A stretch of DNA of 64,000 nt from Flavobacterium collinsii (GCF_902804485.1 NZ_CADCST010000053.1:1-64000), one strand, 5' to 3'. Numbered from the stretch's first letter, positions 17,309-28,700 are shown. Program-made: numbers and translations. Notes: generated by a model not told the origin, from the letters alone.

Positions 17309-18619
17309 TTAATTTAGTTCCGCTTTATCGTCAGACGTTTTTAGATCCAGCCATCTTGACAATGTTTCCATAATTCGTTTTCGATCGTTCTCCGGAAAAT
17401 CTTTCACCCTCGTAGTATGACTACCAGTCGGAAGAACCATTTTTAAAGCATCTAATTTCGAATCAGGTGTTGGGGCACACGAATACCAGGTATCATAACC
17501 GCCGTAGATATACAAAATTCTATTTCCTTTATTTTCTACATATTTACGCACTTCTTTGATGTATTTCGGATTGTATTTTATTGCGACTCCTTTGGGTGCA
17601 AACCGATCATTAGAAGTACTTTTTACTACCTGTAATAAATCAGCAACCGGAGAAAAATCAAAACCATAATAACCTAATTCTTTCAAATGCTGATAATAAG
17701 ACGGCAGGTAATGAAAGTACATTTTATCATTGTATGTTCTAACACCTGAAACCTCATCCAGATAATCAAACAGTTCTTTTGGAGTAGCGGTCACTGCCAG
17801 AATAGCCTCACATTTTCCTCCCCATTGCCAAAAAGAAAAAGGAAATTCTAAAACCGCATATTCCAATGCTTCTGCCAAAGGCACTTCAGTAAAAGTCATT
17901 TTCTTTGCTTCCGCATATTGTTTAAACTCTTTTAAAACAGCCTCCCTATTTTCTAAAACAGCTCTTTGAAATGCCGTAATTTTAGCTCTGCATTCTGCTG
18001 TTCCTACCGTTTTTGTATGTTCTACCGTTCGGGGATCTTCCGTCGTATTAATTAACGGTGCCACATAAGGCATAGCCACATCAACGTCATTTGGGTATTT
18101 TGACTTATAAATCAAGGCTGTTTCTCCTCCTTTACTTATTCCGGTTGAAATCCATTTTCCTGTGTAGATTTGTTTCAATTTTACTACAAGATCATGATAA
18201 TCAGCAATCGCCTGATCATTTGTCAAGTATTCCCACGGAAGTGGTTCCGGTCTTGACTTTCCGTAAAAGCGATATTCAACTGCAATCTGATTTGCGTTTA
18301 ATAACTTACTTACCTCACTTTTAATATTGTTTGTATTGTAACCATGAGTTTCAATCACCATAGGACTATTAAAATTGAAATGCGATAAATAAACGTAATG
18401 TTTAAATGTTCCTTTTTGAGGATTTTTATGGTCTAATGGCTCGTCTAAAATGAGCTGATACGATTCTGAGTAACCTTCTAAATTTTCTATAACCGTAATT
18501 TCGGCTTTTGGAAACAAGGCCGTGAGTTTCTGATGTAAATCGGATGTACCTTGTGCTGAAGCAAAATGCGAACTCAGTACAACACACAATAGCAATAATA
18601 AACGCTGTATACTTTTCAT
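17309..18619 (-). CDS. Exported S37-type (PS-10) serine peptidase
   Basis: A 436-aa protein with a signal peptide (to about residue 22, FASAQ). The body looks like the S37/PS-10 tripeptidyl-aminopeptidase family of alpha/beta hydrolases: ETHGYN near residue 91, a likely nucleophile Ser162 in TGISKGGETA, Asp in YGGYDTWYSCAP and His in GSHTTRVKDF. It is probably periplasmic and trims peptides from the N-terminus. Exact specificity cannot be read from the sequence. It stands divergent to an M24 peptidase, at the edge of a region that holds six peptidase genes. Confidence 0.75.
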   Translation of the reverse strand: MKSIQRLLLLLCVVLSSHFASAQGTSDLHQKLTALFPKAEITVIENLEGYSESYQLILDEPLDHKNPQKGTFKHYVYLSHFNFNSPMVIETHGYNTNNIKSEVSKLLNANQIAVEYRFYGKSRPEPLPWEYLTNDQAIADYHDLVVKLKQIYTGKWISTGISKGGETALIYKSKYPNDVDVAMPYVAPLINTTEDPRTVEHTKTVGTAECRAKITAFQRAVLENREAVLKEFKQYAEAKKMTFTEVPLAEALEYAVLEFPFSFWQWGGKCEAILAVTATPKELFDYLDEVSGVRTYNDKMYFHYLPSYYQHLKELGYYGFDFSPVADLLQVVKSTSNDRFAPKGVAIKYNPKYIKEVRKYVENKGNRILYIYGGYDTWYSCAPTPDSKLDALKMVLPTGSHTTRVKDFPENDRKRIMETLSRWLDLKTSDDKAELN

Positions 18620-18795
18620 TTTTTAAAGTTTAGTTGATTTTCTAAAAATACTGGCATTACCACCCAAAATCCAATAGTATATTATCCTTAAATTATTATA
18701 TTTTACCTACTTTGAGTTAAAATAGCACTATCCGGAAATATTGACTTATTTTTAATCCGAAAAAACAAAAAACAACTAACCTTAAAACAAAAGAT

Positions 18796-20016
18796 ATGAC
18801 TATTGGAGTTGGCGGATCTGACGCAATTGCAGAATTAGAAAAAATACAGGATATGACACTGAATGTGAAAGCCATTCAGCCGGAAGAATATCAAACGCGA
18901 ATTGAGAAAGCAGTATCCCTTATCAAAACAACAGGCTTTAAAGCTTTATTTCTGAATGCCGGAACCAATTTGTATTATTTTACCGGAACGAAATGGAACC
19001 CTTCTGAAAGAATGGTAGGAGCTCTATTGCTTGAAGATGGTAGCCTGGAATATATCGTTCCGAAATTCGAGGAAGGTACTTTTAGAAAATTCATGCAAAT
19101 CGATGGTCACCTGAATTGCTGGGAAGAACATGAATCTCCCTCTGTTTTATTTGGAAAAATACTACATGACAAAGGCATCAATAACAGTAAGATTGCACTG
19201 GATGAATCAGCTGGTTATTTTTTAATTGATGCGATCGTGAAAGCTAATCCTGGTTATGATTTTGAAAATTCCCAACCTATTACTACAGGCTGTCGTATTC
19301 AGAAATCAGCAAACGAAATTGCCATTATTCAGCAGGCCAAAGAAATTACCATGGTGGTACAACGCGCTGCCGCCCGCATCTTATATCCGGGTATAAAAGC
19401 CGAAACGGTGGTCGATTTTATCAATCAGGCGCATATCAAAGCCGGAATTTCCTCAGGATCTTATTTCTGTATTGTATTGTTTGCTGATGATTCCCAATAT
19501 CCACACGGAGTAACCACTCCGCAGGACTTAAAAGACAATGATGTTGTACTTATTGACACTGGCTGTCGTCTGGAAGGTTATTTATCCGACATCACCCGAA
19601 CTTATGTGTACGGAACTCCAACCGAAGCCCACATAAAGATTTGGAATTTAGAAAAGGCCGCTCAAAAAGCAGCTTTTGATGCGGCACAGTTAGGTGCAAC
19701 CTGTAGCTCTGTTGATGATGCCGCACGTAAAGTAATCGCTGCAGGAGGCTTAAGTGCCGATTATGAACTTCCAGGACTTCCTCATCGTGTAGGTCACGGA
19801 ACAGGATTAGACATTCATGAACACCCATACCTTGTAAGAGGCAACACTACTGTTTTACAGGAAGGAATGGTGGTAAGCAACGAACCTATGCTTTGTATCC
19901 CTGGGCAATTTGGAATTCGTCATGAAGATCACTTTTATATGACTGCTGACGGCCCAAAATGGTTTACCACTCCTATGCACAGTATTGACAATCCGTTTGG
20001 GATTGGTATTAATTAA
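18796..20016 (+). CDS. M24 Xaa-Pro peptidase (PepP/PepQ-like)
   Basis: A 406-aa cytoplasmic metallopeptidase of the pita-bread fold. An N-terminal creatinase-like domain covers residues 30-165 and the catalytic domain 175-400. The five metal ligands are visible: Asp in VLIDTGCRLEGY and in LSDITRTY, His in HRVGHGTGLDIHEH, Glu in SNEPML, and Glu in IRHEDHF. Members cleave peptides with Pro at the second position. It has no signal peptide. A second M24 gene of a different subgroup lies at 31397. Confidence 0.88.
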   Translation: MTIGVGGSDAIAELEKIQDMTLNVKAIQPEEYQTRIEKAVSLIKTTGFKALFLNAGTNLYYFTGTKWNPSERMVGALLLEDGSLEYIVPKFEEGTFRKFMQIDGHLNCWEEHESPSVLFGKILHDKGINNSKIALDESAGYFLIDAIVKANPGYDFENSQPITTGCRIQKSANEIAIIQQAKEITMVVQRAAARILYPGIKAETVVDFINQAHIKAGISSGSYFCIVLFADDSQYPHGVTTPQDLKDNDVVLIDTGCRLEGYLSDITRTYVYGTPTEAHIKIWNLEKAAQKAAFDAAQLGATCSSVDDAARKVIAAGGLSADYELPGLPHRVGHGTGLDIHEHPYLVRGNTTVLQEGMVVSNEPMLCIPGQFGIRHEDHFYMTADGPKWFTTPMHSIDNPFGIGIN

Positions 20017-20034
20017 GTTTTATTTTAAAGACAT

Positions 20035-20073
20035 AAAAAAGGGGAAACAATGTCGTTTCCCCTCTTTCTTTTT
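20035..20073. terminator. Bidirectional terminator between M24 and M43 genes
   Basis: A 9-bp stem, GGGGAAAC (20041-20048) with GTTTCCCC (20055-20062) plus one A-T pair, with an A-run before and a T-rich run after. It lies between convergent genes. Confidence 0.8.
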
Positions 20074-20086
20074 ACAACCAAATTAT

Positions 20087-23000
20087 TTATTTAACCAATA
20101 ATTTTTTAGTATCTGTGAAGCTTCCATCTGTAGCTACCACAATATAAACTCCTTTTCTAAGGCGATTTACTTCATAAGAAGCTGCATTTCTTACTACATC
20201 CACTACGTTTCCTGCACTGTCGTAGATCGTAATTTTGATATCCGACAAGTTTAGATTAGAGAAGTTAAAATTAACAACATCCGTAGCCGGGTTTGGATAC
20301 AATGTAAATGATCTTGTAGCGTCAGTCTGAACTGCTCCGGCACTTCCGTTTTGCAAATCAATTGAAAGCGGGGCACTCCAATCACTGGTATCAGTGGCAT
20401 TTTTAGCTCTAACTCTAAACTGATAAACCGTTTGTGTGCCTTGTTTCGGAATCCACAAATAATAAGTAGTAGAAGTTCCGAAAGTTGTCCATACTGTACT
20501 AGCATTATTCAGCTGCACTTCATAGCTTGTAGCATTAGCTACTGTATTCCACGAAGCATAAAATCCTGATGTATATACTCCTGAATTACCAATATTAGTT
20601 GGTGTAGGCAATGTCACCGGATTTGGTGCTGTACCCGCAACGACTGTATAATCTTCTACTTCCCCATCGCCGATGTTACCACAAGCTGACGGATTTGAAT
20701 AATACTTCATTACAATACGCATTCTGGTCGTTCCCGTAAACGTAATCGGGGTAAAACTTCCCGTTGCAGTTCCAGTGGAAGAAATTCCATCAATTACTTT
20801 TTCGGAAGCATCAAAAACATTGTTTTTGTTATAATCAATCCATACTCCCCAGTATTCTAAGTAAGATCCTCCTGAGAAACCTGCTGCCAGACTCACATTT
20901 GTGACTGTTCCCGGAGTTACTGTTACCGTTTTAGAAGTAAAATTAGCATAACCACCTGCATCTTTACCAGATGTGTTTGTAAAACTTCCAATCGTTACTG
21001 AATTAATATATTCGTAATTACTATTAGCCTGAGCAGTACAATATGCCGAACCTGCAGTAAGAGTTGCCGTTACTTCATTTGAATAAGCTGAATAAACCGT
21101 ATTTGCTTTTGCACGTACTCTGTACTTATAAGTATTTCCGGCTGTTAAACCTGTGTTGGTGTATGTAAGCGCTGTACTTGGTAGTGTTGTTATTTCAGCA
21201 AAAACATTATCTGTTCCTGCTCTTTCTACTACGATATTCGTTGCATTTGTCGCATTATTTACCCACGTCAACTGTACTTGTAAGCTGGTGTTGTTAACAG
21301 TAGCCGCAAGACTTGTAGGAGCCAAAACAGTTGTAGTTGTCTGAGTTCCCGCCTGAATTGATTCGTTTGGTTTGGTATTGTAAGCAAAGTCTAAAACTGA
21401 ATAACCAACGCCTCCTGCTTCTACTTTTACATGCAGCCAGCCGTAGCATGTACGTCCTCTGCTTTTGTATTCAAAACCAATATAACCTGTTTGATTGTCC
21501 CAGGCTGTATACGTTGCCGTTCTTAAATCTAACTGATCTGGATATGCTGCTCCCGGAGTTACAAAATTACTTGATGCTCCAATTGTAGTCCCCTGAGCAA
21601 TCAAACTGATGTTTCGGGTACCTGTTGGCCCCACCAATCTTTTGCCATATGTTTCTACTTTTAAAGCTGCAGCTGCAAACTGCCACGCTCCGTATTCTGT
21701 ATTGTCTCCGATTCCTAAGTCAAAATATTGCCATGGTTGCGCTGCCGAAGCAACATAATCGGAATTGTTTACATAAAACACACCATAAGGCGCATCAAAT
21801 TTCAGATTGATTGTTTTTGATGCATTATCAAGTGTCGAAATCCCTCCTGTAATAGCAGCATCTTTGAATGTAATTGCTACCGCGGCATCATTTGCCGGAA
21901 GATGTGCTGTTGCTTTTCCGGTGAAGGAAACAACTACTTTATTATTTCCTGAAAGCGTAAGAACTGCTGTTAAACCTGAAGGAACTCCTGTAATGGTATA
22001 ATCAGTTCCTGCCGTTAAAGTTCCCGTACTTTTAGTAAAAGTTCCGTTGTTAGTGGATAACGAAATGGTGCTGGTGGTCGTAACACCTCCGTCATTAGCT
22101 TCGGCTTCATACAGTAAACTTTCAGATAAAACTACTGCCGTTTTGTTGGTCATACCTGTATAAATAGGAGTATTAGGCTGTGTATTATAAGCATATTCCG
22201 AAACGGTGTAACCATCTCCGTTAGCCGCAACATCTACCTTGAACCATCCATAACAAGTTAGTCCGTCAATTTTATATTCGAAACCAACATATCCTGATTT
22301 TCCGTCCCAGGCTGTATAATTTGCAGTTCTTAAATCCAGCTGATCCGGGTATGCTCCCGGAGCTACCATGTTACTAGCTGGTCCAACAGCTGCATTTTGT
22401 CCTAATAACGTAATATTTCTGGTTCCACTTTCGCAGACTAATTTTTTACCATAGGTTTCAATTTTCAGAGCATTGGCCGCATAACGCCAGGCTCCAAATG
22501 AAGTATCATCTCCTTTTGCAATATCAAAAGGTTTCCAGATTAAAGCGGAAGAAATATTAATGTTAGGCATGTCTACAAAAAAGATTCCGTATGGATCGGT
22601 AAATCTCAAATTGTAAAACAAAGAAGTACAAGACAAACCTGTGATTCCTCCGGTAAATGCTGCAGGTAAAAAGCTGATCCCTGCAGTTGAATTTTGTGCT
22701 GCTGCATGATTTGTTGCTTTTCCTGAAAGCGTTACCGTCACTTGTCCGTTTGAGTTTACAGTAACAACCGGTGTGATCCCTGCTGGAAAAGTGTGAGTAA
22801 AATGAGTTCCTGCAGTCATTGTTCCTGAACTTAGCGCAAAGGTTTTCCCTCCGCTTAAGGTAACCACTGATGCCGTATCAAAAGCTCCGTCATTAACAAC
22901 TGTTTCCTTAAAACTAGTTCCGGTTGCCACTAAACTGCTCTCGGTAGAATTCACTCCCGTATCAATTAAGTTTTGTGGCTGCCAGAGTGTGATCCTGGCA

Positions 23001-23935
23001 GGGTGCTGTAAAGCTGCCAGCATTCTGTCGATCTGCCCCTGGGTATACATTTTATAACAGCCTTGTGCGCCATTGTACCCCATATAGTTTTCGATGTTTA
23101 CTTTATCTCCTGTACAATTGGTTCCCGGTGTACAAGCCAGAGTGTGCTTAGCGTCTTCTGCAGGAGTGTCGGCAACTTCATCTGTGCCGGAGCAGCCTCC
23201 TTCGAAAGTGTGAATCAGGTTTAAGAAATGTCCAAACTCATGTGTCAGCGTTGCTGAAAATTCTTTGCTGTAGGAGTTGTCATAAAGGTAAGCTCCATTA
23301 AAGACTACACGCGCTGTATTGCTGGCAGTCATTTCTGAACTTGGATACCAGGCAACTCCCGAGTTGTTAAAAACTCCTTCGTTATACAAATCGTTCTGAA
23401 TATAAACGTTCATGTATTTTTTATTGTCCCAGGCATCGGCGGCAATCTGGTCGTCATAACCTCCGCCATTTCCGTAACCGTTTTTAGCGGCATGAAAAAC
23501 AACTCCGTTGGTACATCCTCCGTTCGGGTCTTTTTTTGCCAGTTTAAATTCGATGTTTAGAGTTCCTCTTCTGGCCTGAAAAAAGGGTTCAACGGTTTGA
23601 TAATCTGCATTTCTTCCGTTAAAATCGTCATTTAATTGTGCCAGATGATTGACGATTTTTTCATAGGTAATGGTTTTTCCGCTTTGTACATCTCCATAAA
23701 TATGAAAAACAACGGGAATAGTGTAGGTAGTTACTGCTGCACTTTTTGAAGTCTTGCTTTTACGCTGAAGTGCGAAATTGTTGGTAAAGGTTTCAAAGTC
23801 TTTTTTTTCCTGAAGTGATTTGGGGCTACTCCGATACATTTTGGCGTTTTCTTCAGTAGTCCGGCAAGGAAGTCCCTGCGCGCTCATTTTTCCTATCGAA
23901 AAAACAAGCATTAATACTAGTAGTTTTGTTTTCAT
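20087..23935 (-). CDS. Secreted M43 metalloprotease with GEVED, Fn3 and T9SS domains
   Basis: A 1282-aa secreted protease. A signal peptide (to about residue 19) precedes an M43 pappalysin/ulilysin-type catalytic domain with zinc motif HEFGHFLNLIH at residues 232-242 and a Met-turn in NIENYMGYNG. Two related beta-domains of about 260 residues follow (roughly 330-595 and 600-860); each carries a YPDQLDLRTA.YTAWD block. Then come an Fn3 domain, a GEVED domain (YWGVWIDYNKNNVFD, GDGEVEDYTV), another Fn3 and a C-terminal T9SS type A sorting domain (FTLYPNPATDVVNF). Export by T9SS is inferred. It has its own -7 box. It could supply peptides to the SusCD pair next to it. Confidence 0.88.
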   Translation of the reverse strand: MKTKLLVLMLVFSIGKMSAQGLPCRTTEENAKMYRSSPKSLQEKKDFETFTNNFALQRKSKTSKSAAVTTYTIPVVFHIYGDVQSGKTITYEKIVNHLAQLNDDFNGRNADYQTVEPFFQARRGTLNIEFKLAKKDPNGGCTNGVVFHAAKNGYGNGGGYDDQIAADAWDNKKYMNVYIQNDLYNEGVFNNSGVAWYPSSEMTASNTARVVFNGAYLYDNSYSKEFSATLTHEFGHFLNLIHTFEGGCSGTDEVADTPAEDAKHTLACTPGTNCTGDKVNIENYMGYNGAQGCYKMYTQGQIDRMLAALQHPARITLWQPQNLIDTGVNSTESSLVATGTSFKETVVNDGAFDTASVVTLSGGKTFALSSGTMTAGTHFTHTFPAGITPVVTVNSNGQVTVTLSGKATNHAAAQNSTAGISFLPAAFTGGITGLSCTSLFYNLRFTDPYGIFFVDMPNINISSALIWKPFDIAKGDDTSFGAWRYAANALKIETYGKKLVCESGTRNITLLGQNAAVGPASNMVAPGAYPDQLDLRTANYTAWDGKSGYVGFEYKIDGLTCYGWFKVDVAANGDGYTVSEYAYNTQPNTPIYTGMTNKTAVVLSESLLYEAEANDGGVTTTSTISLSTNNGTFTKSTGTLTAGTDYTITGVPSGLTAVLTLSGNNKVVVSFTGKATAHLPANDAAVAITFKDAAITGGISTLDNASKTINLKFDAPYGVFYVNNSDYVASAAQPWQYFDLGIGDNTEYGAWQFAAAALKVETYGKRLVGPTGTRNISLIAQGTTIGASSNFVTPGAAYPDQLDLRTATYTAWDNQTGYIGFEYKSRGRTCYGWLHVKVEAGGVGYSVLDFAYNTKPNESIQAGTQTTTTVLAPTSLAATVNNTSLQVQLTWVNNATNATNIVVERAGTDNVFAEITTLPSTALTYTNTGLTAGNTYKYRVRAKANTVYSAYSNEVTATLTAGSAYCTAQANSNYEYINSVTIGSFTNTSGKDAGGYANFTSKTVTVTPGTVTNVSLAAGFSGGSYLEYWGVWIDYNKNNVFDASEKVIDGISSTGTATGSFTPITFTGTTRMRIVMKYYSNPSACGNIGDGEVEDYTVVAGTAPNPVTLPTPTNIGNSGVYTSGFYASWNTVANATSYEVQLNNASTVWTTFGTSTTYYLWIPKQGTQTVYQFRVRAKNATDTSDWSAPLSIDLQNGSAGAVQTDATRSFTLYPNPATDVVNFNFSNLNLSDIKITIYDSAGNVVDVVRNAASYEVNRLRKGVYIVVATDGSFTDTKKLLVK

Positions 23936-23960
23936 TTTTTTTGGGTTAATTTGTTGGCAT

Positions 23961-23968
23961 CAAAATTA
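23961..23968 (-). promoter_or_regulatory. -7 box TAATTTTG for the M43 gene
   Basis: An exact TAnnTTTG on the minus strand, 25 bases before the start at 23935. No clear -33 TTG. Confidence 0.4.
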
Positions 23969-24230
23969 ACAGCATAGGTTCTATTTTACTGATACTATGT
24001 TATTTAAAAACAATATATAATTAACAACTTTTTAACTTTAAAAAAACACACTATTTAAAAATATTCTATAATTAATGAGCTTTCACAAACAAATAAGCAT
24101 TTTTACTAAACAAAAACCAAATACACGACAAAGATCAAGTCAAGAATAAAGTCGCTAATTTTATTAAGCAGTAATTTGCTCACGAAGCGGTTTACATTTC
24201 ACACTAACCTTATATATCCCTATTTATTAA
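23969..24230. other. Intergenic stretch between susD-like and M43 genes
   Basis: No gene or RNA seen. Very AT-rich. Confidence 0.5.
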
Positions 24231-24267
24231 ACAAAAAAAAACCGGAACCCAATTAAGGGCCCCGGCT
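24231..24267 (-). terminator. Terminator of the susCD-like operon
   Basis: CCGG-aa-CCC (24242-24250) pairs with GGG-cc-CCGG (24257-24265) around an AATTAA loop, and the minus strand then runs into eight T. Confidence 0.75.
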
Positions 24268-24290
24268 AAAAACAAGAAAACTAATTCAAA

Positions 24291-25748
24291 TTAAAATTTA
24301 TCCCAGAAAATCTTTGTAGTCATTAAATCTCCACCTATAGCAGAGGCGGCTGCTTCATAATTTTCTTTATTTAAAGTTTTATCGAAGATCGAATAGATAG
24401 TACGAACCGGTACTTTTCCCTTAGCAGCATCGACTGCAGTTGAAGGTGCTACTAAAACAGGAAAATCTAATCTTCTGTATTCTGTCCATGCTTCAAATCC
24501 TCTGTTGTAATAAGCGATCCAAAGCTGGTAGGCTACTTTTTCTTTAGCTGTTCCGGCAGCAGTTGCAAAATCAACATCTGCTCTGTTCAAATAGGTTTGG
24601 GCATCTGCATTAGAGACTCCCCAAAATTTCATGCTGGCCTGAATTCCTTTTTTATAATATTCCTCTACGGTACCTCCTACACTAAAACCTCTGTTAGCAG
24701 CATCAGCTAAAAGGAAACATGTTTCAGTGTAATCAAAAAGTACTCCCGGGTTTGTTTTTTCTTTTAATCTTAATCCCATATTAGAATAGTCCCCATAAGT
24801 TACCTGTTTTGCATAAGGTGCTCCTTTATAGTTGCCTGACTTTTTAGAGGCTGGATTAAAGAAGGTATCACGTCTTGGGTCATTTTTAGCATTCAATTCA
24901 TCCACAAAAAAGGCTGTAGGTATGGTCTGACTTTCATTTACCAAGGTGTCATACAAAGGATTCATGTCTACAAGTGAAGAGAAATACTTAAACAATGCCG
25001 TTTCAGCTTCGCTTGTCATTACTCCTGAGCTATAAGCACTTTCTACTATAGCTTTTGCTTTTGCAGGCTCAACGTCAGCAAGGTGTAATCCTAGTTTTAG
25101 TTTTACACTGTTGGCTAATGTTTTCCATTTACCCACGTCTCCTTTATACACTAAGTCAGCTGAACCAAAACTCTCTTTACCGGCATCCATGCTGGCAATT
25201 GCAGCATCCAGTCTCGTAGCAAGATCAAAATAAATGGTTTTGGCATCGTCGTACTTAGGATAAGGATATACATCAATATTCAATGCTTCACTGTAAGCCA
25301 CATTCCCAAACAAATCAACAAGGGTTTGATAAGCCATTACAATCTGAATATCAAGTATTGCAATTTTGTTTTTCTTAATTGCCGTTTCAACAGCTCCTAA
25401 TGCTTCTTTACTTGCAACTTGTTTTTGCGCATTTACTAAATCCTGCAATACATCGCGGTATAACAAAATGGCATGAGAGTTTCCTAAGTTTCTTCTTTCC
25501 ATATTGTAATTCACCTCATCTGTATACGTTGTGGTGCTCCAATATTGAGCATATCCTCTAAAATTATTGCTGTTTACCGAAGCATTGGTCAGGAAGAACG
25601 CATAGTTTACCTGTGCACTGGTCATAAGCGCGCCCGGTAAAACAGTAGTATACGCTTTTTTATCCTGATTTAAATCTTCTAAGTTATCACATGAAGCAAC
25701 CGAAAGTAAAATGGCTCCTGCAAAAAATATCGTTTTTACTATTTTCAT
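24291..25748 (-). CDS. SusD/RagB-type nutrient-binding lipoprotein (SusD-like_2)
   Basis: A 485-aa outer-membrane lipoprotein: signal with lipobox SVASC (Cys20), then the helical SusD-like fold typical of the SusD-like_2 subgroup (LPGALMTSAQVNYAFF near the start, YRRLDFPVLVAPS near residue 425). SusD proteins sit as a lid on the SusC transporter and bind its substrate. It follows susC by 14 bases in one operon with a terminator after it. This subgroup is often paired with peptide-type SusC transporters, in my recollection; the substrate cannot be read from the sequence. Confidence 0.88.
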   Translation of the reverse strand: MKIVKTIFFAGAILLSVASCDNLEDLNQDKKAYTTVLPGALMTSAQVNYAFFLTNASVNSNNFRGYAQYWSTTTYTDEVNYNMERRNLGNSHAILLYRDVLQDLVNAQKQVASKEALGAVETAIKKNKIAILDIQIVMAYQTLVDLFGNVAYSEALNIDVYPYPKYDDAKTIYFDLATRLDAAIASMDAGKESFGSADLVYKGDVGKWKTLANSVKLKLGLHLADVEPAKAKAIVESAYSSGVMTSEAETALFKYFSSLVDMNPLYDTLVNESQTIPTAFFVDELNAKNDPRRDTFFNPASKKSGNYKGAPYAKQVTYGDYSNMGLRLKEKTNPGVLFDYTETCFLLADAANRGFSVGGTVEEYYKKGIQASMKFWGVSNADAQTYLNRADVDFATAAGTAKEKVAYQLWIAYYNRGFEAWTEYRRLDFPVLVAPSTAVDAAKGKVPVRTIYSIFDKTLNKENYEAAASAIGGDLMTTKIFWDKF

Positions 25749-25762
25749 TTTTTTGTTGTTTT

Positions 25763-28700
25763 TTAGAATTGAACTTTCATATTAAAGCTGTACTCTTTTG
25801 ATGTTGGTAAAACTCCTGTTTGGAATCCCTGAAGATTTCCTGAAGAAAGTCCCGCTTCCGGATCAGCATAAGGCAAATTTTTATGGATGATCCACAGGTT
25901 ACTTCCATTGACTGCAAAAATCATATTGCTGATAAAAGTTTTCGCCAGAAATTTTGAAGGTACTCTATAGCTCAATCCTAACTCACGTAGTTTCACATAA
26001 GAAGCATCGTAAACATATTGCTGCTCTGGCATTGAGTTATAGAAAGAATATCCATCTGCACCTTCTACACTAACCACCTTATCATTTGGAGTTCCATCTG
26101 CCTTAACACCTGCTAACAAAATCCCTCCGCCATTGGCAAGGGGCTCTCTTTGTGGATTCCCTAAATGGTTGTTAGAAACTGTACTTTCGTAGATTCCCGT
26201 AGTATGTCCGAAACGTTGATCTAACGAATAAACGTCTCCTCCTTTTTTCACATCAATCAAAAAGTTTAACGAAAAGTTCTTGTATGTGATTACGTTATTC
26301 AAACCTCCAATCCAGTCCGGATTTACATCACCAATTGTTGCACCGGCTGTTTGCTGGTATCTTCCATTTGAACGAATTACTTTTTCTCCGTTCAGATAGG
26401 TAAATCCTGAACCGATCATTTGTCCAAGCGGTTTCCCTACCTCAGCAACATATCCTACTCCCTGGAAAGATCCTAACGAAATTCTGTCAGCTCCTCCTAA
26501 TGAGATTACTTCATTTTTGTTCGTAGACCAGTTTACTTTTGCTTCCCAAGAGAAATTTTGTGTTTTAACCGGGATTACAGATAAGGTTACCTCAAACCCT
26601 TTGTTCTGAACATCACCTGCATTTATCCAGGCTCTTGTATATCCGGTTTGTGTAGGAGTTTCAATAGAAAGAATCTGATTGGTTGTATTGGTTTTGTAGT
26701 AAGTAAAATCAAACCCTACTCTGTTTTTAAACAGTTTAAATTCAAGACCTGCCTCAAAACCTTTCGTCTGCTCACTTTTTAAGTTACCGTTGCTTTTGTT
26801 ATTTTCTGTAGAAAAACGAATTCCTTCAGGTCCAAAATTATCATTCTTTGGATAAGTCGCAATAATCGTCCCAAATTGCGCATCGTTACCTGTATCCGCA
26901 TAATTCAAGCGTAATTTTCCAAAAGAAAGCCAGTCGGTCTTAATGTGATTACTAAAAATATAAGTTCCTGTAATCGATGGATAAGTATAAGTACTATTTG
27001 CAGTCGGCAATGTCGAAGACTTATCTACACGGTATGTCCCTTCAATGAAATAAGTTTCACGGAAATTAAATCCAGCACTTGCATAAACACTATTTGTACC
27101 AATAGTTACCTGAGTCTCACTTGGGCTGTTTATTTTATCAACTGAATTATTCAAAGCATAAATACCAGGTACTACCAATCCTCCATTTGTTGCAGCAAAG
27201 ATTGAATTACTAATAGAACGTCTTGAATTACCACCAAGCATTCCGTTAAACTTAATATCCTCGGTAATATTAGTTTTGAAGTTCATGATCAAATCAAAGT
27301 TGACCTCTCTGAATGTTTTGTCAAACCTGGTATACTGACCGCGTGCATTAGGAGTTCTTTTCGATCCCACAGCAATGCGTTCTTCCTGCAACTGGTGGTA
27401 AGAATCTACAGATCCTTTACCAATTACATCAAACCAATTGGTGATTTCTGTACTTAAAGCGAAATTTCCGAAGAAACGATCACGATTTAAAGTATTGTAG
27501 TTGTTGTACCTTTGAAAATAAGGATTGTCGTGAAACTGAATCGCTAAATCCGTTGGTCCCGCCACACTCCAGGTAGTATTTTGTCCTGTAAGATCGTAAG
27601 CATCTTTCAAATCCTGAAAATCTACACTTGTAGAAAACCATTGTCTCACGCTGCTCAGGTAGTTGTTTCCACCATCACCATAACCCGTCTCATTCATTCC
27701 TTTGGCATTTGCTTTTAAATAGTTGGCAGAAACCGAAAGTTTAGTTTTTGGCAGGATGTTATAACTTGCCGAGAAGTTAAAATTATCTTTACGATTATTA
27801 CTGTTTGGCAAAATCCCCTGATTCATGTTATAGTTGGTATAACCAAATCTAAAATCACCTTTTTCACCAGATCCTGTAAAAGCGATATTATTGATATAGG
27901 TTAAACTCTTCTGATAGAAATCATTTGGATTTTTCTTAACTGCTGTCCACGGTGTTGCTTTTCCATAACCCGGTAATTCAGGATAAAAAGAACTCCAGTT
28001 GTACACCAATAAATTAGGATCAAATCTAGGTCCCCATGAAGCATCATCGGTTGCAGCATAAGGATGAACTCCACTTCCTAAATCAACTGTACCATAAAAA
28101 TCACCGTATCCACCACCGTATTGATTTTGATATTCCGGTAAAGTTTTTTTATCGACTACCCCAACGGTCACTCCGGAATTGAAACTTACACCCAGACCTC
28201 CCTTAGATTTACTTCCTTTTTTCAACGTTACCAAAATCACTCCACTTGCAGCCCTTGAGCCATACAATGCAGAAGCCGCAGATCCTTTCAAAACGTTCAT
28301 GGTTTCGATATCATCAGGATTGATGTCTGAAGCAGCATTTCCGTAATCGTATCCACCAGTGTTACCCCCGCTTTTTTGATCAGCACTATTGGTATTATCA
28401 TTGTTCAAAGGAATACCGTCTACCACCCATAAAGCCTGGTTGTTTCCGGTTAATGAAGTTGTACCACGAATCACTACGTTTGTCGAACCTCCAATGTTGT
28501 TATTGCGTCTGATTTGTACACCCGCAATTTTACCCGAAATAGAGTTCGCTACGTTACCTGTGTTTACTTTTGTCAGATCCTCTCCTTTGATTTCCTGAGT
28601 GGCATATCCCAAAGATTTCTTTTCTCTTTTTAGCCCCAAAGCGGTAACGACAACCTCCCCAAGCTGCTCTGATGCAGGAGATAAAGAAACATTGGCAGTG

